From the NCBI GenBank assembly GCA_948857205.1, contig CAQPRV010000054.1, forward strand, positions 1-27,631: 27,631 nt of DNA, in the 5' to 3' direction. A model generated the notes under the pieces. It saw only the letters and a program-made list of their open reading frames with translations. It did no database searches and was not told the DNA's origin. This DNA is from an uncultured Clostridia bacterium (GTDB lineage Bacteria; Bacillota; Clostridia; TANB77; CAG-508). A program made the position numbers and the translations under genes. This document shows, piece by piece, positions 16,526-25,623 of the stretch. Position 1 is the stretch's first letter, and every line of letters starts with the position of its first letter.

Positions 16526-18517
16526 ATGGGCAAAAAATTACTAATTACAGAAAAGCCATCAGTAGCAATGGAATTTGCAAAAGCATTAAAAATAACAACA
16601 AATAGAAAAAATGGATATTTGGAATCAGAAGAATGGATAATAACATGGTGTGTAGGACATTTAGTAACAATGAGTTATCCAGATAAATATGATGAAAAAT
16701 TAAAATTTTGGAGATTAGATACCTTACCCTTCATTCCAGAAGAATGGAAATATGAAATAATTCCTAATGTACAAAAGCAATTTGATATAGTACAAAGTTT
16801 AATGCAAAGGGAAGATATTGAAGAAATATATAATGCTGGAGACTCAGGAAGAGAAGGAGAATATATACAAAGACTAGTTTTTATGATGGCAAAACCAAAC
16901 CCAAAGGCAAAAATGAAAAGAGTATGGATTGACTCACAAACAGAGGAAGAAATACTAAGAGGAATAAAAGAAGCAAAAGACCTATCAGAATATGATAGTT
17001 TATCAAATAGTGCTTATTTAAGAGCTAAAGAAGATTATTTAATAGGAATAAATTTTTCAAGACTTTTGTCAATTATATATGGAAAAAATTTAGCAAATAA
17101 AATAAATGAAGAAAGAGCATCAATTTCAGTTGGTCGTGTTATGACATGTGTATTAGGAATGATTGTATCAAGAGAAAGAGAAATACGAAATTTTGTTAAA
17201 ACAAAATATTACAAGCTCTTAGGAGAATTTGGAGATGAAAAGTCATCCTTTAATGCAGAATGGAAAGTAACAGAAAAGTCAAAATGGTTTGAATCCACAA
17301 AACTTTATAATGAATATGGTTTTAAGCAAGAAGATGATGCAAAACAGTTTGTAAGTGATTTAGTAGGAAAAAATGGTTTGATAACAGAATTAAAAAAATC
17401 AAAGCAGAAAGAAAATGCACCTTTATTATTCAATTTAGCAGAAATACAAAATCAATGTACAAAATTATTTAAAATAAAACCAGATGAAACTTTAGAAATA
17501 ATACAAAATTTATATGAAAAAAAATTGGTTACCTATCCAAGAACAGATGCTAGAGTATTATCTACTGCTGTTGCAAAAGAAATTAAAAAGAATCTAAATG
17601 GATTAGCAAAAGGTTATAAAGATGAAGAAGTTCAAGGTTATATAAAAAAGATGGTAAATGAAGGCTATTCAACTAATTTAGTAAAAACCAAATATGTAAA
17701 TGATAGTAAAATTACAGACCATTATGCTATTATTCCAACTGGTCAAGGCTTTGAGAATTATAATAACTTAAATGAATTACAAAAACAAGTATATAAGGTA
17801 ATAGTAAAGAGATTTTTAGCAATTTTTTATCCTCCAGCACAATACCAGAAAATTCAAGTTACAATAGAGGTTGAACATGGAGAAGAAAAAAAGGTTGAAA
17901 CTTTTTCTACAAGTGGAAAAGTATGTTTAGAACAAGGATTTTTAGAAATATTAAAACCATTGGATAAACAAAATAATAAAAAGTCCACAAAGGAAGAACA
18001 AAATGTGGAAACTGAAATTGATAATAAAGAAAATGATGAAAAATTAACAGATTTAGAAATATTAAAGAGTCTAAAAAAGGGACAAAAATTGCAAATCTGT
18101 AATTTGGAAATAAAAGAAGCTGAAACTTCTCCACCAGCTAGATATAATTCAGGTTCTATAATATTAGCAATGGAAAATGCAGGAAAGCTTATAGAAGATG
18201 AGGAACTAAGAGAACAGATTAAAGGTGCTGGAATTGGAACAAGTGCAACAAGAGCAGAAATTATTAAAAAGTTAGAAAAAATTAGATATATTCAAATAAA
18301 TTCTAAGACTCAGATTATTACACCTACAGATAAAGGAGAGATTATTTTTGATATAGTTTATAGTTCTATGCCAGATATGCTAAATCCTAAATTAACTGCT
18401 AGCTGGGAAAAGGGGCTTGATATGGTAGCAAAAAAGGAAATCGAGCCACATATTTTTATGGATAAGCTTCAAAAGTATATTCATTCTAAATTTGATAAAC
18501 TTGTTGTAAAAAGGTAG
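16526..18517 (+). CDS. topB: DNA topoisomerase III (type IA)
   Basis: 663 aa. Relaxes and decatenates DNA by passing one strand through a transient single-strand break. The TOPRIM domain starts at LLITEKPSVA with Glu9, and AGDSGREGE supplies the acidic cluster at 105-111. The active-site tyrosine is Tyr337 in VTYPRTDARVLS. ISVGRVMTCVLG and GIGTSATRAEII are also typical of TopB. There is no C-terminal zinc-ribbon region, and an acidic linker (KKSTKEEQNVETEIDNKEN) is inserted at about 485-510. GGAAAGAGAAG precedes the ATG. Its stop codon abuts the stop of the convergent SDR gene with no base between. Confidence 0.95.
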   Translation: MGKKLLITEKPSVAMEFAKALKITTNRKNGYLESEEWIITWCVGHLVTMSYPDKYDEKLKFWRLDTLPFIPEEWKYEIIPNVQKQFDIVQSLMQREDIEEIYNAGDSGREGEYIQRLVFMMAKPNPKAKMKRVWIDSQTEEEILRGIKEAKDLSEYDSLSNSAYLRAKEDYLIGINFSRLLSIIYGKNLANKINEERASISVGRVMTCVLGMIVSREREIRNFVKTKYYKLLGEFGDEKSSFNAEWKVTEKSKWFESTKLYNEYGFKQEDDAKQFVSDLVGKNGLITELKKSKQKENAPLLFNLAEIQNQCTKLFKIKPDETLEIIQNLYEKKLVTYPRTDARVLSTAVAKEIKKNLNGLAKGYKDEEVQGYIKKMVNEGYSTNLVKTKYVNDSKITDHYAIIPTGQGFENYNNLNELQKQVYKVIVKRFLAIFYPPAQYQKIQVTIEVEHGEEKKVETFSTSGKVCLEQGFLEILKPLDKQNNKKSTKEEQNVETEIDNKENDEKLTDLEILKSLKKGQKLQICNLEIKEAETSPPARYNSGSIILAMENAGKLIEDEELREQIKGAGIGTSATRAEIIKKLEKIRYIQINSKTQIITPTDKGEIIFDIVYSSMPDMLNPKLTASWEKGLDMVAKKEIEPHIFMDKLQKYIHSKFDKLVVKR

Positions 18518-19423
18518 TTAAACTATACTACCACCATTAACATGAATAATTTGACCAGTTACATATCTTGAGTCATCAGAAGCTAAATATAAATATGCAG
18601 GAGCAAGTTCAAAAGGTTGACCAGCACGTTTTAAAGGAACATCAGTGCCAAAAATTTCTACTTCTTGTGCAGAAAAAGAAGCGGGAATTAGAGGTGTCCA
18701 AATAGGACCAGGAGCAATAGCATTAACACGAATTTTTTGGTCTGCTAAAGATAGAGCTAAAGATTTAGTAAAAACAGTTATAGCACCTTTAGTTGATGAA
18801 TAATCAATTAGGTTTTTCTTTCCTTCAAAGGCAGTTATAGATGTAGTATTGATTATACTAGAATTAGCTTCTAAATATGGAAGAATTGCTTTTGTTAAAT
18901 AGAAAAATGAGAAAATATTTGTCTCAAAGGTATCTTTTAATTGTTTAGAAGAAATATCTAAAATGCTATTTTGTGGAAATTGTACACCACAATTATTTAT
19001 TAAAATATCTATTTTACCAAAATAATCCATAGTAGTTGTAGCAATTTTTGAGGATAATTGTTCATCTCTTAAATCACCAGGTATTAAAAGACATTTTCTT
19101 CCATAGCTCTCAACTACTTGTTTTGTATAATTAGCATCTTCATGTTCATTTAGATAGCTAATTACAAGGTTAGCTCCTTCTTTAGCAAATAGTACGGAAA
19201 TAGCTCTTCCTATTCCACTATCTCCTCCCGAAATTACTACTACTTTGTCTTGTAATTTTCCACTAGGTTTGTAGTTTGGGTCTTCAAATATTGGTTGTGG
19301 TGTCATTTTGTATTCTAATCCTGGTTGTAGTTCTTGATGTTGGGCAGGAAAGGTAATTGGCGTTTTTACATTTTCGTCTTTGTATCCTATATAAGGAATT
19401 GTTGGATAATTATTATTATTCAT
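18518..19423 (-). CDS. SDR-family oxidoreductase (YhxC/general stress protein 39 type)
   Basis: 301 aa short-chain dehydrogenase with the roughly 55-residue N-terminal extension (YPTIPYIGYKD...QPGLEYKMTPQP) typical of the stress-associated SDR group that includes B. subtilis YhxC and YdaD. The NAD(P)-binding motif SGGDSGIG is at 65-72; catalytic residues are Asn169, Ser195, Tyr208 and Lys212 (YSSTK). RVNAIAPGPIWTPLIPASF and the terminal YVTGQIIHVNGG are conserved. The physiological substrate is unknown. AAGGAGAA precedes the ATG. It converges tail to tail on topB and no terminator is visible between them. Confidence 0.92.
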   Translation of the reverse strand: MNNNNYPTIPYIGYKDENVKTPITFPAQHQELQPGLEYKMTPQPIFEDPNYKPSGKLQDKVVVISGGDSGIGRAISVLFAKEGANLVISYLNEHEDANYTKQVVESYGRKCLLIPGDLRDEQLSSKIATTTMDYFGKIDILINNCGVQFPQNSILDISSKQLKDTFETNIFSFFYLTKAILPYLEANSSIINTTSITAFEGKKNLIDYSSTKGAITVFTKSLALSLADQKIRVNAIAPGPIWTPLIPASFSAQEVEIFGTDVPLKRAGQPFELAPAYLYLASDDSRYVTGQIIHVNGGSIV

Positions 19424-19581
19424 TTGTATTCTCCTTTTTTATTTTTTGCATTTATAGTATATGTTAGTAAATTTATAAATATGATTAATAACTTACAATT
19501 AAGTAAATAACTATTGACCTAAGCTATGTACTGAACATTAACTTCTACTTGTAAAAAGTCCAAACTTAAATCTTATAAAAA

Positions 19582-19610
19582 TTGCTAATGTAACCTTATT
19601 ATGATAAAAT
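19582..19610 (+). promoter_or_regulatory. Predicted promoter of the FlaR-like gene
   Basis: TTGCTA (19582-19587) and TAAAAT (19605-19610) with a 17-base spacer. The ribosome site GGGAGG and start codon follow about 35-45 bases downstream. Confidence 0.65.
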
Positions 19611-19652
19611 ACAGAAAAAGTAAGAAAACTAAGATTTTATTTGGGAGGAAGA

Positions 19653-20192
19653 ATGGTAATGATTAAAGAAGCAAATAGAATTAGTATAATTGGAGGATGT
19701 GGCACTGGAAAAACAACACTTTCAAAAAACTTAGGAAATGAGTTAAAACTTCCAGTATATCATTTAGATGGAATAGCACATTTTGAAAATTGGAAGAGAA
19801 GAAAAAAAGAAGAACGTGACCAAATAATACTAGAAAAAGTAAAACAAAAAAGATGGATAATAGATGGAACATATCATGCAACTCTACAACAAAGGTTAGA
19901 AAAAGCAGATGTTGTTATTTATTTAGACTATTCTTCAATAGCACAAATAAAAGGTATATTAGGAAGATATATAAAACAACATGGAAAAGAAAAAGACGAA
20001 ATTCCAGGATGTAAGGAAAGATTTACTTGGAAATTTTTCTTTTGGACATTAAATTGGAGAAAAAACAAAAGAAATCAAATACTTGAGCAATTGAGTAAAA
20101 TTGATGAAAAAAAATTAATAATATTTAAAAATAGAAGAAAATTAAATAAGTGGTATAGAGAAAACTTTTTAATAAAAATTAAGAAATATTAA
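19653..20192 (+). CDS. P-loop kinase-like protein (adenylate kinase-related / FlaR type)
   Basis: 179 aa. The N-terminus RISIIGGCGTGKTTLSK contains Walker A GGCGTGKT (14-21); YHLDGIAHFENWKRR and WIIDGTYHATLQQRLEKADVVIYLDY match the small proteins annotated as topology modulation protein or FlaR, which are adenylate-kinase-like NTPases with no firmly established substrate. The start at 19653 follows GGAGG by 5 bases; ATG 19659 is an alternative. Basic C-terminus (NRRKLNKWYRENFLIKIKKY). Transcribed alone, with mfd 260 bases downstream. Confidence 0.82.
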   Translation: MVMIKEANRISIIGGCGTGKTTLSKNLGNELKLPVYHLDGIAHFENWKRRKKEERDQIILEKVKQKRWIIDGTYHATLQQRLEKADVVIYLDYSSIAQIKGILGRYIKQHGKEKDEIPGCKERFTWKFFFWTLNWRKNKRNQILEQLSKIDEKKLIIFKNRRKLNKWYRENFLIKIKKY

Positions 20193-20387
20193 AATGTTTA
20201 ATTTCTTTAATTTATATTATCATACATAGCTAGAATACATATCTTATATGAAGAATTTTTGTAAATTAATTACATATTTTTGCTATATAATAATGTGGAA
20301 TAGTATCCATTATTATACAAAAAATTAGGGTTAAGCTACCATTCTTGCTAATAGATATAATTTAAAAAAGAATATAAAAATAAAAAC

Positions 20388-20416
20388 TTTTCATTTTAAT
20401 AAAAAGGTAGTATAAT
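20388..20416 (+). promoter_or_regulatory. Candidate mfd promoter
   Basis: TTTTCA (20388-20393) and TATAAT (20411-20416) with a 17-base spacer; the -35 matches consensus at four of six positions. AGGAGAGAAGG and the ATG at 20453 follow. Confidence 0.5.
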
Positions 20417-20452
20417 ATATAAATATAAAAAAGACTATTTAGGAGAGAAGGC

Positions 20453-23400
20453 ATGAACACAATAATTCGGAGAACTAGGAAAATCTAAAAAATTTCTTGA
20501 CTTACAAAAAACAATAGAAAATAAACAAAGTCCGATAGCAATATCGGGCTTAACTGACGTAGGGATGACACAAATAGGAAGTGCCCTACATGAATTTGGA
20601 AAACAACCAATATGTATTTTAACTTACAATGAAATACAAGCAAAAAAGATATATGAAGACATCAAATACTTTACAGAAAAGGTAGTATTATTTTCAAAAA
20701 AAGAAATAGTAACCTATGATTATTTTGCAGAAAGTAAAGACCTTCCATATCAAAGGATAGAAGCGCTAAATGAAATTATATCAAGAAAAAATTTAATTAT
20801 AGTAACAACAATAGAAGCAGTAATGCAGAAATTACCATGTAAAAAATGTATATATCAAAACCAATTAAAATTTAAAGTAGGCGAAACCTATTCCCTAGAA
20901 GAAATCAAAAAGAAACTAGTAAAATTAGGGTATTCAAGATGTGATTTAATAGAAGGAAGAGGACAATTTAGTATAAGAGGTGGAATCTTAGATATATCCA
21001 TAAATGAAAATATGGGAATACGAATTGAATTTTGGGGAGATGAAATTGATTCAATTAGAAACTTTAATATAACAAGTCAAAGATCTATCCAAACACTAGA
21101 AAAAACAACAATCTATCCAGCACATGAATATATTTTAGAAAATAATATAGAAGAAATATGTAAAAAGATATTAAAAATAGCAAAAGATAATAAAAGTAAA
21201 GAAATAATTGAAAAAGATATAGAAGAAATAAAAGCTGGAAATTATATTAGTAAAATAGATAAGTATTTCAGTTGTTTTTATGATGAGCAAGAAACAATAT
21301 TAGATTATTTAGAAAAAGATTATTATATTTTTATTGACGAAATAAACAAAATAAAACAAAGAGTAACCAACATAACAATAGATAACAAAAATTTAATAAA
21401 AACCTTAATAGAAAGAGAAAAAATAGTACCACAAGCTATTTCTAATATGCTAACTTATGAAGATATAGAAGAATTAATACAAAAAAGAAAAATTATATAT
21501 TTAGCAAAGCAAGATTCAAAAATAAATATAGAAGCAGAAAGATATTTATTTAATTATAGAGAAGTAAATTATTATAAAAGTGAAATAGAAAATTTATTTG
21601 AAGATATCCAAAAAGCAATTAAAGAGAAAAAGCAAATTGTTTTACTAGTAGATACCATGGAAAAGGCTAAAAAAATTAAAAAGGCACTGGAAGAAAAAGA
21701 TATATTTTGTAAAATACAAGAAAATTTAAATGAAACTATTATTGTAAAATCTGTAGAAAATATTGTAACAATCAGTATCGGTAAATTGTCAGCAGGTTTT
21801 GAAAATTATGATTTAAATCAATTAGTAATTGTAGCAAAGGATTTAATAGACGGAGAAAAGAGAAAACGTAAAATAAGTCATGAAGCCTTTAAAGATGCAG
21901 AAAAGGTAGTATTTGCAGATTTAAAAGTGGGAGATTATGTAGTACACAGAAAATATGGAATAGGTATTTACATAGGTGTAAATACTATTAAGGCAGATGG
22001 AACAATAAAAGATTATATAAAAATTAAATATAAAAATGATGATGTATTATATATTCCTACAAATGATTTAGATACAATTAGAAAGTTTGTTGGTGGCGAC
22101 AAAATACAACCTAAAATAAATAAATTAGGAAGTAAAGAATGGGAAAATACAAAAACAAAAGTAAAAAATAATTTGCGTGAAGTTGCAAAAGAATTAATTG
22201 AATTATATGCAAAAAGAGAAAAAGTACAGGGCTACGGTTTTAGTAAAGACACACCATGGCAAAATGAATTTGAAGCAAAATTTCCATATCAAGAAACAGA
22301 TGATCAATTAAGATGTATAGAAGAAGTAAAAAAAGATATGGAAGCGACTAGACCTATGGATAGACTATTATGTGGTGATGTTGGATATGGAAAAACAGAA
22401 GTAGCCTTACGTGCAACTTTCAAAGCAGTCATGGATCATAAACAGGTTGCATACCTAGCACCTACAACAGTATTAGCAGAACAACAATATCAAGAATTCA
22501 AAGAACGAATGAAAGAATTTCCAATTAAAGTAGAAATTTTAAATCGTTTTAAAAGTAAGAAATATCAAAATGAAGTAATTCAAAAATTAAAATTAGGAGA
22601 AGTTGATGTAGTAGTTGGGACACACAGAATTTTAAGTAAAGATGTTGAATTTAAAGATTTAGGATTACTAATAATAGACGAAGAACATCGTTTTGGAGTT
22701 AAAGATAAAGAGAAGATAAAGCAACTAAAAACAAATGTTGATGTACTTACAATGACAGCAACGCCAATACCAAGAACCATGCATATGTCAATTGTGGGAA
22801 TACGTGACATGTCAGTAATTTATGAGCCTCCACATAATAGAAGACCAGTTCAAACTTATGTGTTAGAATATGACGAAGAAGTTATAAGAGAAGCAATTAC
22901 AAAAGAATTAGAAAGAGGAGGACAGGTATTTTATTTATTTAATAATGTTGAAGGAATAGAGCGAAAAGCAGATATAATATCAAATTTAGTAACAGAAGCA
23001 AAGGTAGTATATGCACATGGTCAAATGACAGGAAACAAAATTGAAGAAATAATGAAAGAATTTATTGAAGGAAAATCAAATGTCTTAGTATGTACAACTA
23101 TTTTAGAATCTGGTATAGATATACCAAATGCTAACACAATTATTGTAGAAAATGCAGATAGAATGGGATTAGCGCAACTATATCAAATTAGAGGAAGAGT
23201 AGGAAGAGCAGATAAACAAGCTTATGCATATATTACATACAAAAAGGACAAAATGTTAACAGAGGTTGCAGACAAAAGGTTAAAAGCAATAAAAGAATTT
23301 ACAGAATTTGGTTCAGGTTTCAAAATAGCAATGAGAGACTTAGAAATTCGTGGAGCAGGAAGTCTCCTTCGGAGAAATACAATCTGGTCATTTAGAGCAA

Positions 23401-23925
23401 GTAGGATATGACACCTATTGTAACTTATTAGACGAAGTAGTAAAAGAAATGAAGGGAATAGAAGTAAAGCCAGAAGTTGATATTCAAATAGATTTAGATA
23501 TATCAAGTTACATTCCAGACGAATATATTTCAGATTCTAATCAAAAAATAGAAGTATATCAAAATATAGCACTATGCAAAAATGAAGAAGACATATTAAA
23601 TATTATAGATGAAATAATAGATAGATTCGGAAATATGCCATCTGAATTAGAAAATTTGATAGATATAGCAAGAATAAAATATTTAAGTAAACAAATAAAT
23701 ATAACCAAAATGGTAAGTAGAACAATATCAGATAGCAAAACTTCAGTTGTATTTACCTTTAATAAAGATAATTTAGAAATGGAAATTTCAGAATTAGTAA
23801 AAAAATATAGAAATAGAATAAAATTTTCAGCTGGAATAAAACCTATGATAACTTTAGAGATAAACAGTACAAATGAAAGAAAAATATTAAACGATGTGAC
23901 AGAATTCGTTAAAGATTTGCAGTAG
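20453..23925 (+). CDS. mfd: Transcription-repair coupling factor Mfd, requiring two +1 frameshifts at CGG
   Basis: Mfd displaces stalled RNA polymerase and recruits UvrA for nucleotide excision repair. Three frames join to one 1156-aa protein, normal for the family. Part 1 (20453-20467) encodes MNTII; dropping C20468 continues as GELGKSKKFLDLQKT and SPIAISGLTDVG, the expected N-terminus, right after the ribosome site AGGAGAGAAGG. Part 2 holds the UvrB-like region (SIRGGILDI), the polymerase-interacting domain (GDYVVHRKYGIG), Walker A GDVGYGKT (641-648) and DEEH (742-745). Dropping C23370 completes the translocation motif RGAGSLLGEIQSGHLEQVGYD, with Gly973 at the join. Part 3 is the conserved C-terminal domain. 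No other defects are seen over 3.4 kb. Without recoding the product would be an 11-residue peptide. Confidence 0.93.
20465..20471 (+). other. Probable +1 recoding site 1 in mfd (ATT CGG A)
   Basis: Codon 6 of mfd. The upstream frame reads ATA ATT CGG AGA ACT and meets TAA a few codons later. The functional frame is ATA ATT (C) GGA GAA CTA. The extra base is C20468. The initiation ribosome site lies only about 20 bases upstream. Confidence 0.75.
23367..23373 (+). other. Probable +1 recoding site 2 in mfd (CTT CGG A)
   Basis: The upstream frame reads CTC CTT CGG AGA AAT; the functional frame is CTC CTT (C) GGA GAA ATA. The extra base is C23370, inside the conserved GAGxLLGExQSGH motif. The core TTCGGAGAA is identical to site 1 and to the udg site. 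Confidence 0.75.
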
Positions 23926-23926
23926 A

Positions 23927-24045
23927 TGATTTTGGGTGATTTTGGGGACGGAGGAAAAAATCATCCTATTCTATAAACTAAATATATATTTGAATTTTAC
24001 ATTTTATTTAAGGATGACTTTTTCCTCCGTCCCCAAAATCATCTC
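23927..24045. repeat. REP/MITE-like inverted repeat, copy 2
   Basis: Arms at 23937-23967 and 24011-24041 are 31 bp with one mismatch, separated by 43 bases. They carry the same TTTTGGGGACGGAGGAAAAA core as the copy after pgeF. The extra TGATTTTGGG unit lies on the left here and on the right in copy 1, so the copies are in opposite orientation. It begins one base after the mfd stop codon and may act as a transcription terminator. Confidence 0.85.
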
Positions 24046-24078
24046 AAAAATGCCCATTCATAAAAAAAGGAGAGTTGT

Positions 24079-24870
24079 ATGTTAAAAATAACTAGTAAAG
24101 AAAATGATTTTATTAAACATATAAAAAAGTTAAAAGACAAAAAGTATCGTGATATTAATAAGGAGTTTATTATAGAAGGAATTAGACTTGTAGCAGAAGC
24201 AATTCAAGAAAATGCCAAAATTAAACAAATTGTTTTGTGTGATGATTGTGAACAAAGTGATTTAATTCCAAAAGAGCTTATGTATGATATTGCAAAGTTG
24301 GAATGTGTTTATGTAACTGAAAACTTGTTTAAATACTTATCAGATGTCCAAAATCCTCAAGGAATTTTAGCAGTTATTGAAAAAGATAATGAAGAAACTC
24401 AAATTGATTATACTCAAGATATTATTGTTGCTTTAGATGATGTACAAGATCCTGGAAATTTAGGAACAATTTTAAGAACTGTTGATAGTATTGGAATTAC
24501 ACAGATTTTGGTTTCAAAAGGAACTGCTGATTGTTATAATTCAAAAGTAGTTAGATCAACTATGGGAGCAATTTTTAGAATTAAGGTAATAGAATGTAAA
24601 GACTTATTAAAGACTATGAAGGAGATTAAAAAGCATAAGTTTAAAGTTATGGTTTCTTCTTTACAAACAGAAAATAGTATCTATGATGTTGATTATAATA
24701 AGAAAGTAATTGTTATAGGTAATGAAGCAAATGGAGTATCAGAGGAGCTTCAAAAGTTGGCAGATGAAAAAGTGAAAATTCCAATGCTTGGAAAAACAGA
24801 AAGTTTAAATGCATCTGTTGCTACAGGAATTATTTTATATGAGTATGTAAGGCAAAAATTAAAATATTGA
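24079..24870 (+). CDS. TrmH-family (SPOUT) RNA 2'-O-methyltransferase
   Basis: 263 aa, like the YsgA/TrmH-type rRNA or tRNA methylases of Bacillota. The N-terminal substrate-binding domain (FIIEGIRLVAEAI) is followed by the SPOUT catalytic domain with its three motifs: DPGNLGTILRT (124-134; Asn127 and Arg133), VIGNEANGVS (212-221) and IPMLGKTESLNASVA (234-248). These form the trefoil knot that binds S-adenosylmethionine. The exact target nucleotide is not predictable. AAAGGAGAG precedes the ATG. trmL starts about 30 bases downstream, giving a likely two-gene methylase operon. Confidence 0.92.
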   Translation: MLKITSKENDFIKHIKKLKDKKYRDINKEFIIEGIRLVAEAIQENAKIKQIVLCDDCEQSDLIPKELMYDIAKLECVYVTENLFKYLSDVQNPQGILAVIEKDNEETQIDYTQDIIVALDDVQDPGNLGTILRTVDSIGITQILVSKGTADCYNSKVVRSTMGAIFRIKVIECKDLLKTMKEIKKHKFKVMVSSLQTENSIYDVDYNKKVIVIGNEANGVSEELQKLADEKVKIPMLGKTESLNASVATGIILYEYVRQKLKY

Positions 24871-24901
24871 TACAAATTAAATTGAAAAGAAGGTAATAAA
24901 A

Positions 24902-25403
24902 TTGAGAATAAATATAGTTATGATTGAACCAGAAATTCCACAAAATACTCGGAAATATTGCTAGGACTTGTGCAATAACAGGTTCTAAATTACATTTAGT
25001 ACATCCATTAGGCTTTAAAATAGATGAAAAGTCTTTAAAAAGAGCTGGATTAGATTATTGGGATAAAATAGAAATTGAAGAACACAATTACTTGGAAGAA
25101 TTTTTAAAAAAATATTCACCAGAAAATAATAATATGTTTTTTGCTACAACAAAAGGAAAGACTAAATATACAGATATAGATTATTCAAAAATGGATGAAG
25201 TTTTTATTTTGTATGGAAAAGAAACAAAAGGATTGCCAGAGTGGCTTTTAGAAAAATACTTAAATACAAAAACAATAAGAATACCGATGCTACCAACATT
25301 AAGGTCATTAAATTTATCGAATTCAGTTGCTATAATTACTTATGAAATATTAAGACAAAAGAATTTTGAAGCTCTGCAAGAAATAAGTACATATTTTGAT
25401 TAA
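24902..25403 (+). CDS. trmL: tRNA (cytidine/uridine-34-2'-O)-methyltransferase TrmL, with a +1 frameshift at CGG
   Basis: TrmL methylates the wobble nucleotide of certain tRNA-Leu species. Translation from TTG 24902 (AGAAGG upstream) gives MRINIVMIEPEIPQNT; the next codon is CGG (24950-24952). Dropping C24950 gives GNIARTCAITGSKLHLVHPLGF, restoring the invariant SPOUT motif 1 NTGNIART. The rest is normal, with LKRAGLDYWD, FILYGKETKGLP and LRSLNLSNSVAI. The joined protein is 166 aa, typical of TrmL. Unshifted, translation stops after CGG AAA TAT TGC at TAG, leaving a peptide of about 20 residues. An ORF from TTG 24924 in the second frame lacks the essential N-terminal strand and has no ribosome site. 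Confidence 0.92.
24947..24953 (+). other. Probable +1 recoding site in trmL (ACT CGG A)
   Basis: The upstream frame reads AAT ACT CGG AAA TAT TGC TAG; the functional frame is AAT ACT (C) GGA AAT ATT GCT. The extra base is C24950. This site differs from the other three in the P-site codon (ACT) and in the bases after GGA, leaving NNT CGG A as the shared pattern. Confidence 0.75.
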
Positions 25404-25456
25404 TATAGATAAGAAATTCTAAAAATATTTAATTAATTTAATTTGTAGAAAAATTT

Positions 25457-25552
25457 ATAATAATTAAAAATATAATATTTGATTTTGAAGGAGTATTACT
25501 TACATGGAATCCTGAGATTATATTAAAGAACTTTACAGATAAAGAAATTTAA
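25457..25552 (+). pseudogene. Remnant of a HAD-superfamily hydrolase (N-terminal fragment)
   Basis: An open frame without a start codon reads IKNIIFDFEGVLLTWNPEI and ends at TAA 25550-25552. It matches the beginning of many HAD phosphatases (IKNIIFDFGGVLLNWNPE), including the first catalytic Asp of the DxD region, but the second motif position is Glu rather than Asp/Gly and no later motifs follow. Probably a decayed 5' piece of a gene. Confidence 0.6.
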
Positions 25553-25623
25553 TCTAGTATTTTTTAGACTTTTATAGTATAATGATTATGGAAAGTTTAA
25601 TAAAAGTAAAATAGGTGGTAAAA

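Noticed and set aside
8966..24953. Frameshifts as a simple base-calling artefact at TTGGA
   Set aside because: Unaltered TTGGAGAA occurs in the window (for example near 2119-2126 in the ogg gene) and no extra bases were seen in other genes. An error specific to these sites remains possible and needs raw reads.
24924..25403. trmL starting from TTG 24924 in the second frame without a frameshift
   Set aside because: That start lacks a ribosome site and its first residues (MNQKFHKIL) do not match the family, whereas the frame from 24902 gives the correct INIVMIEPEIPQNT start.
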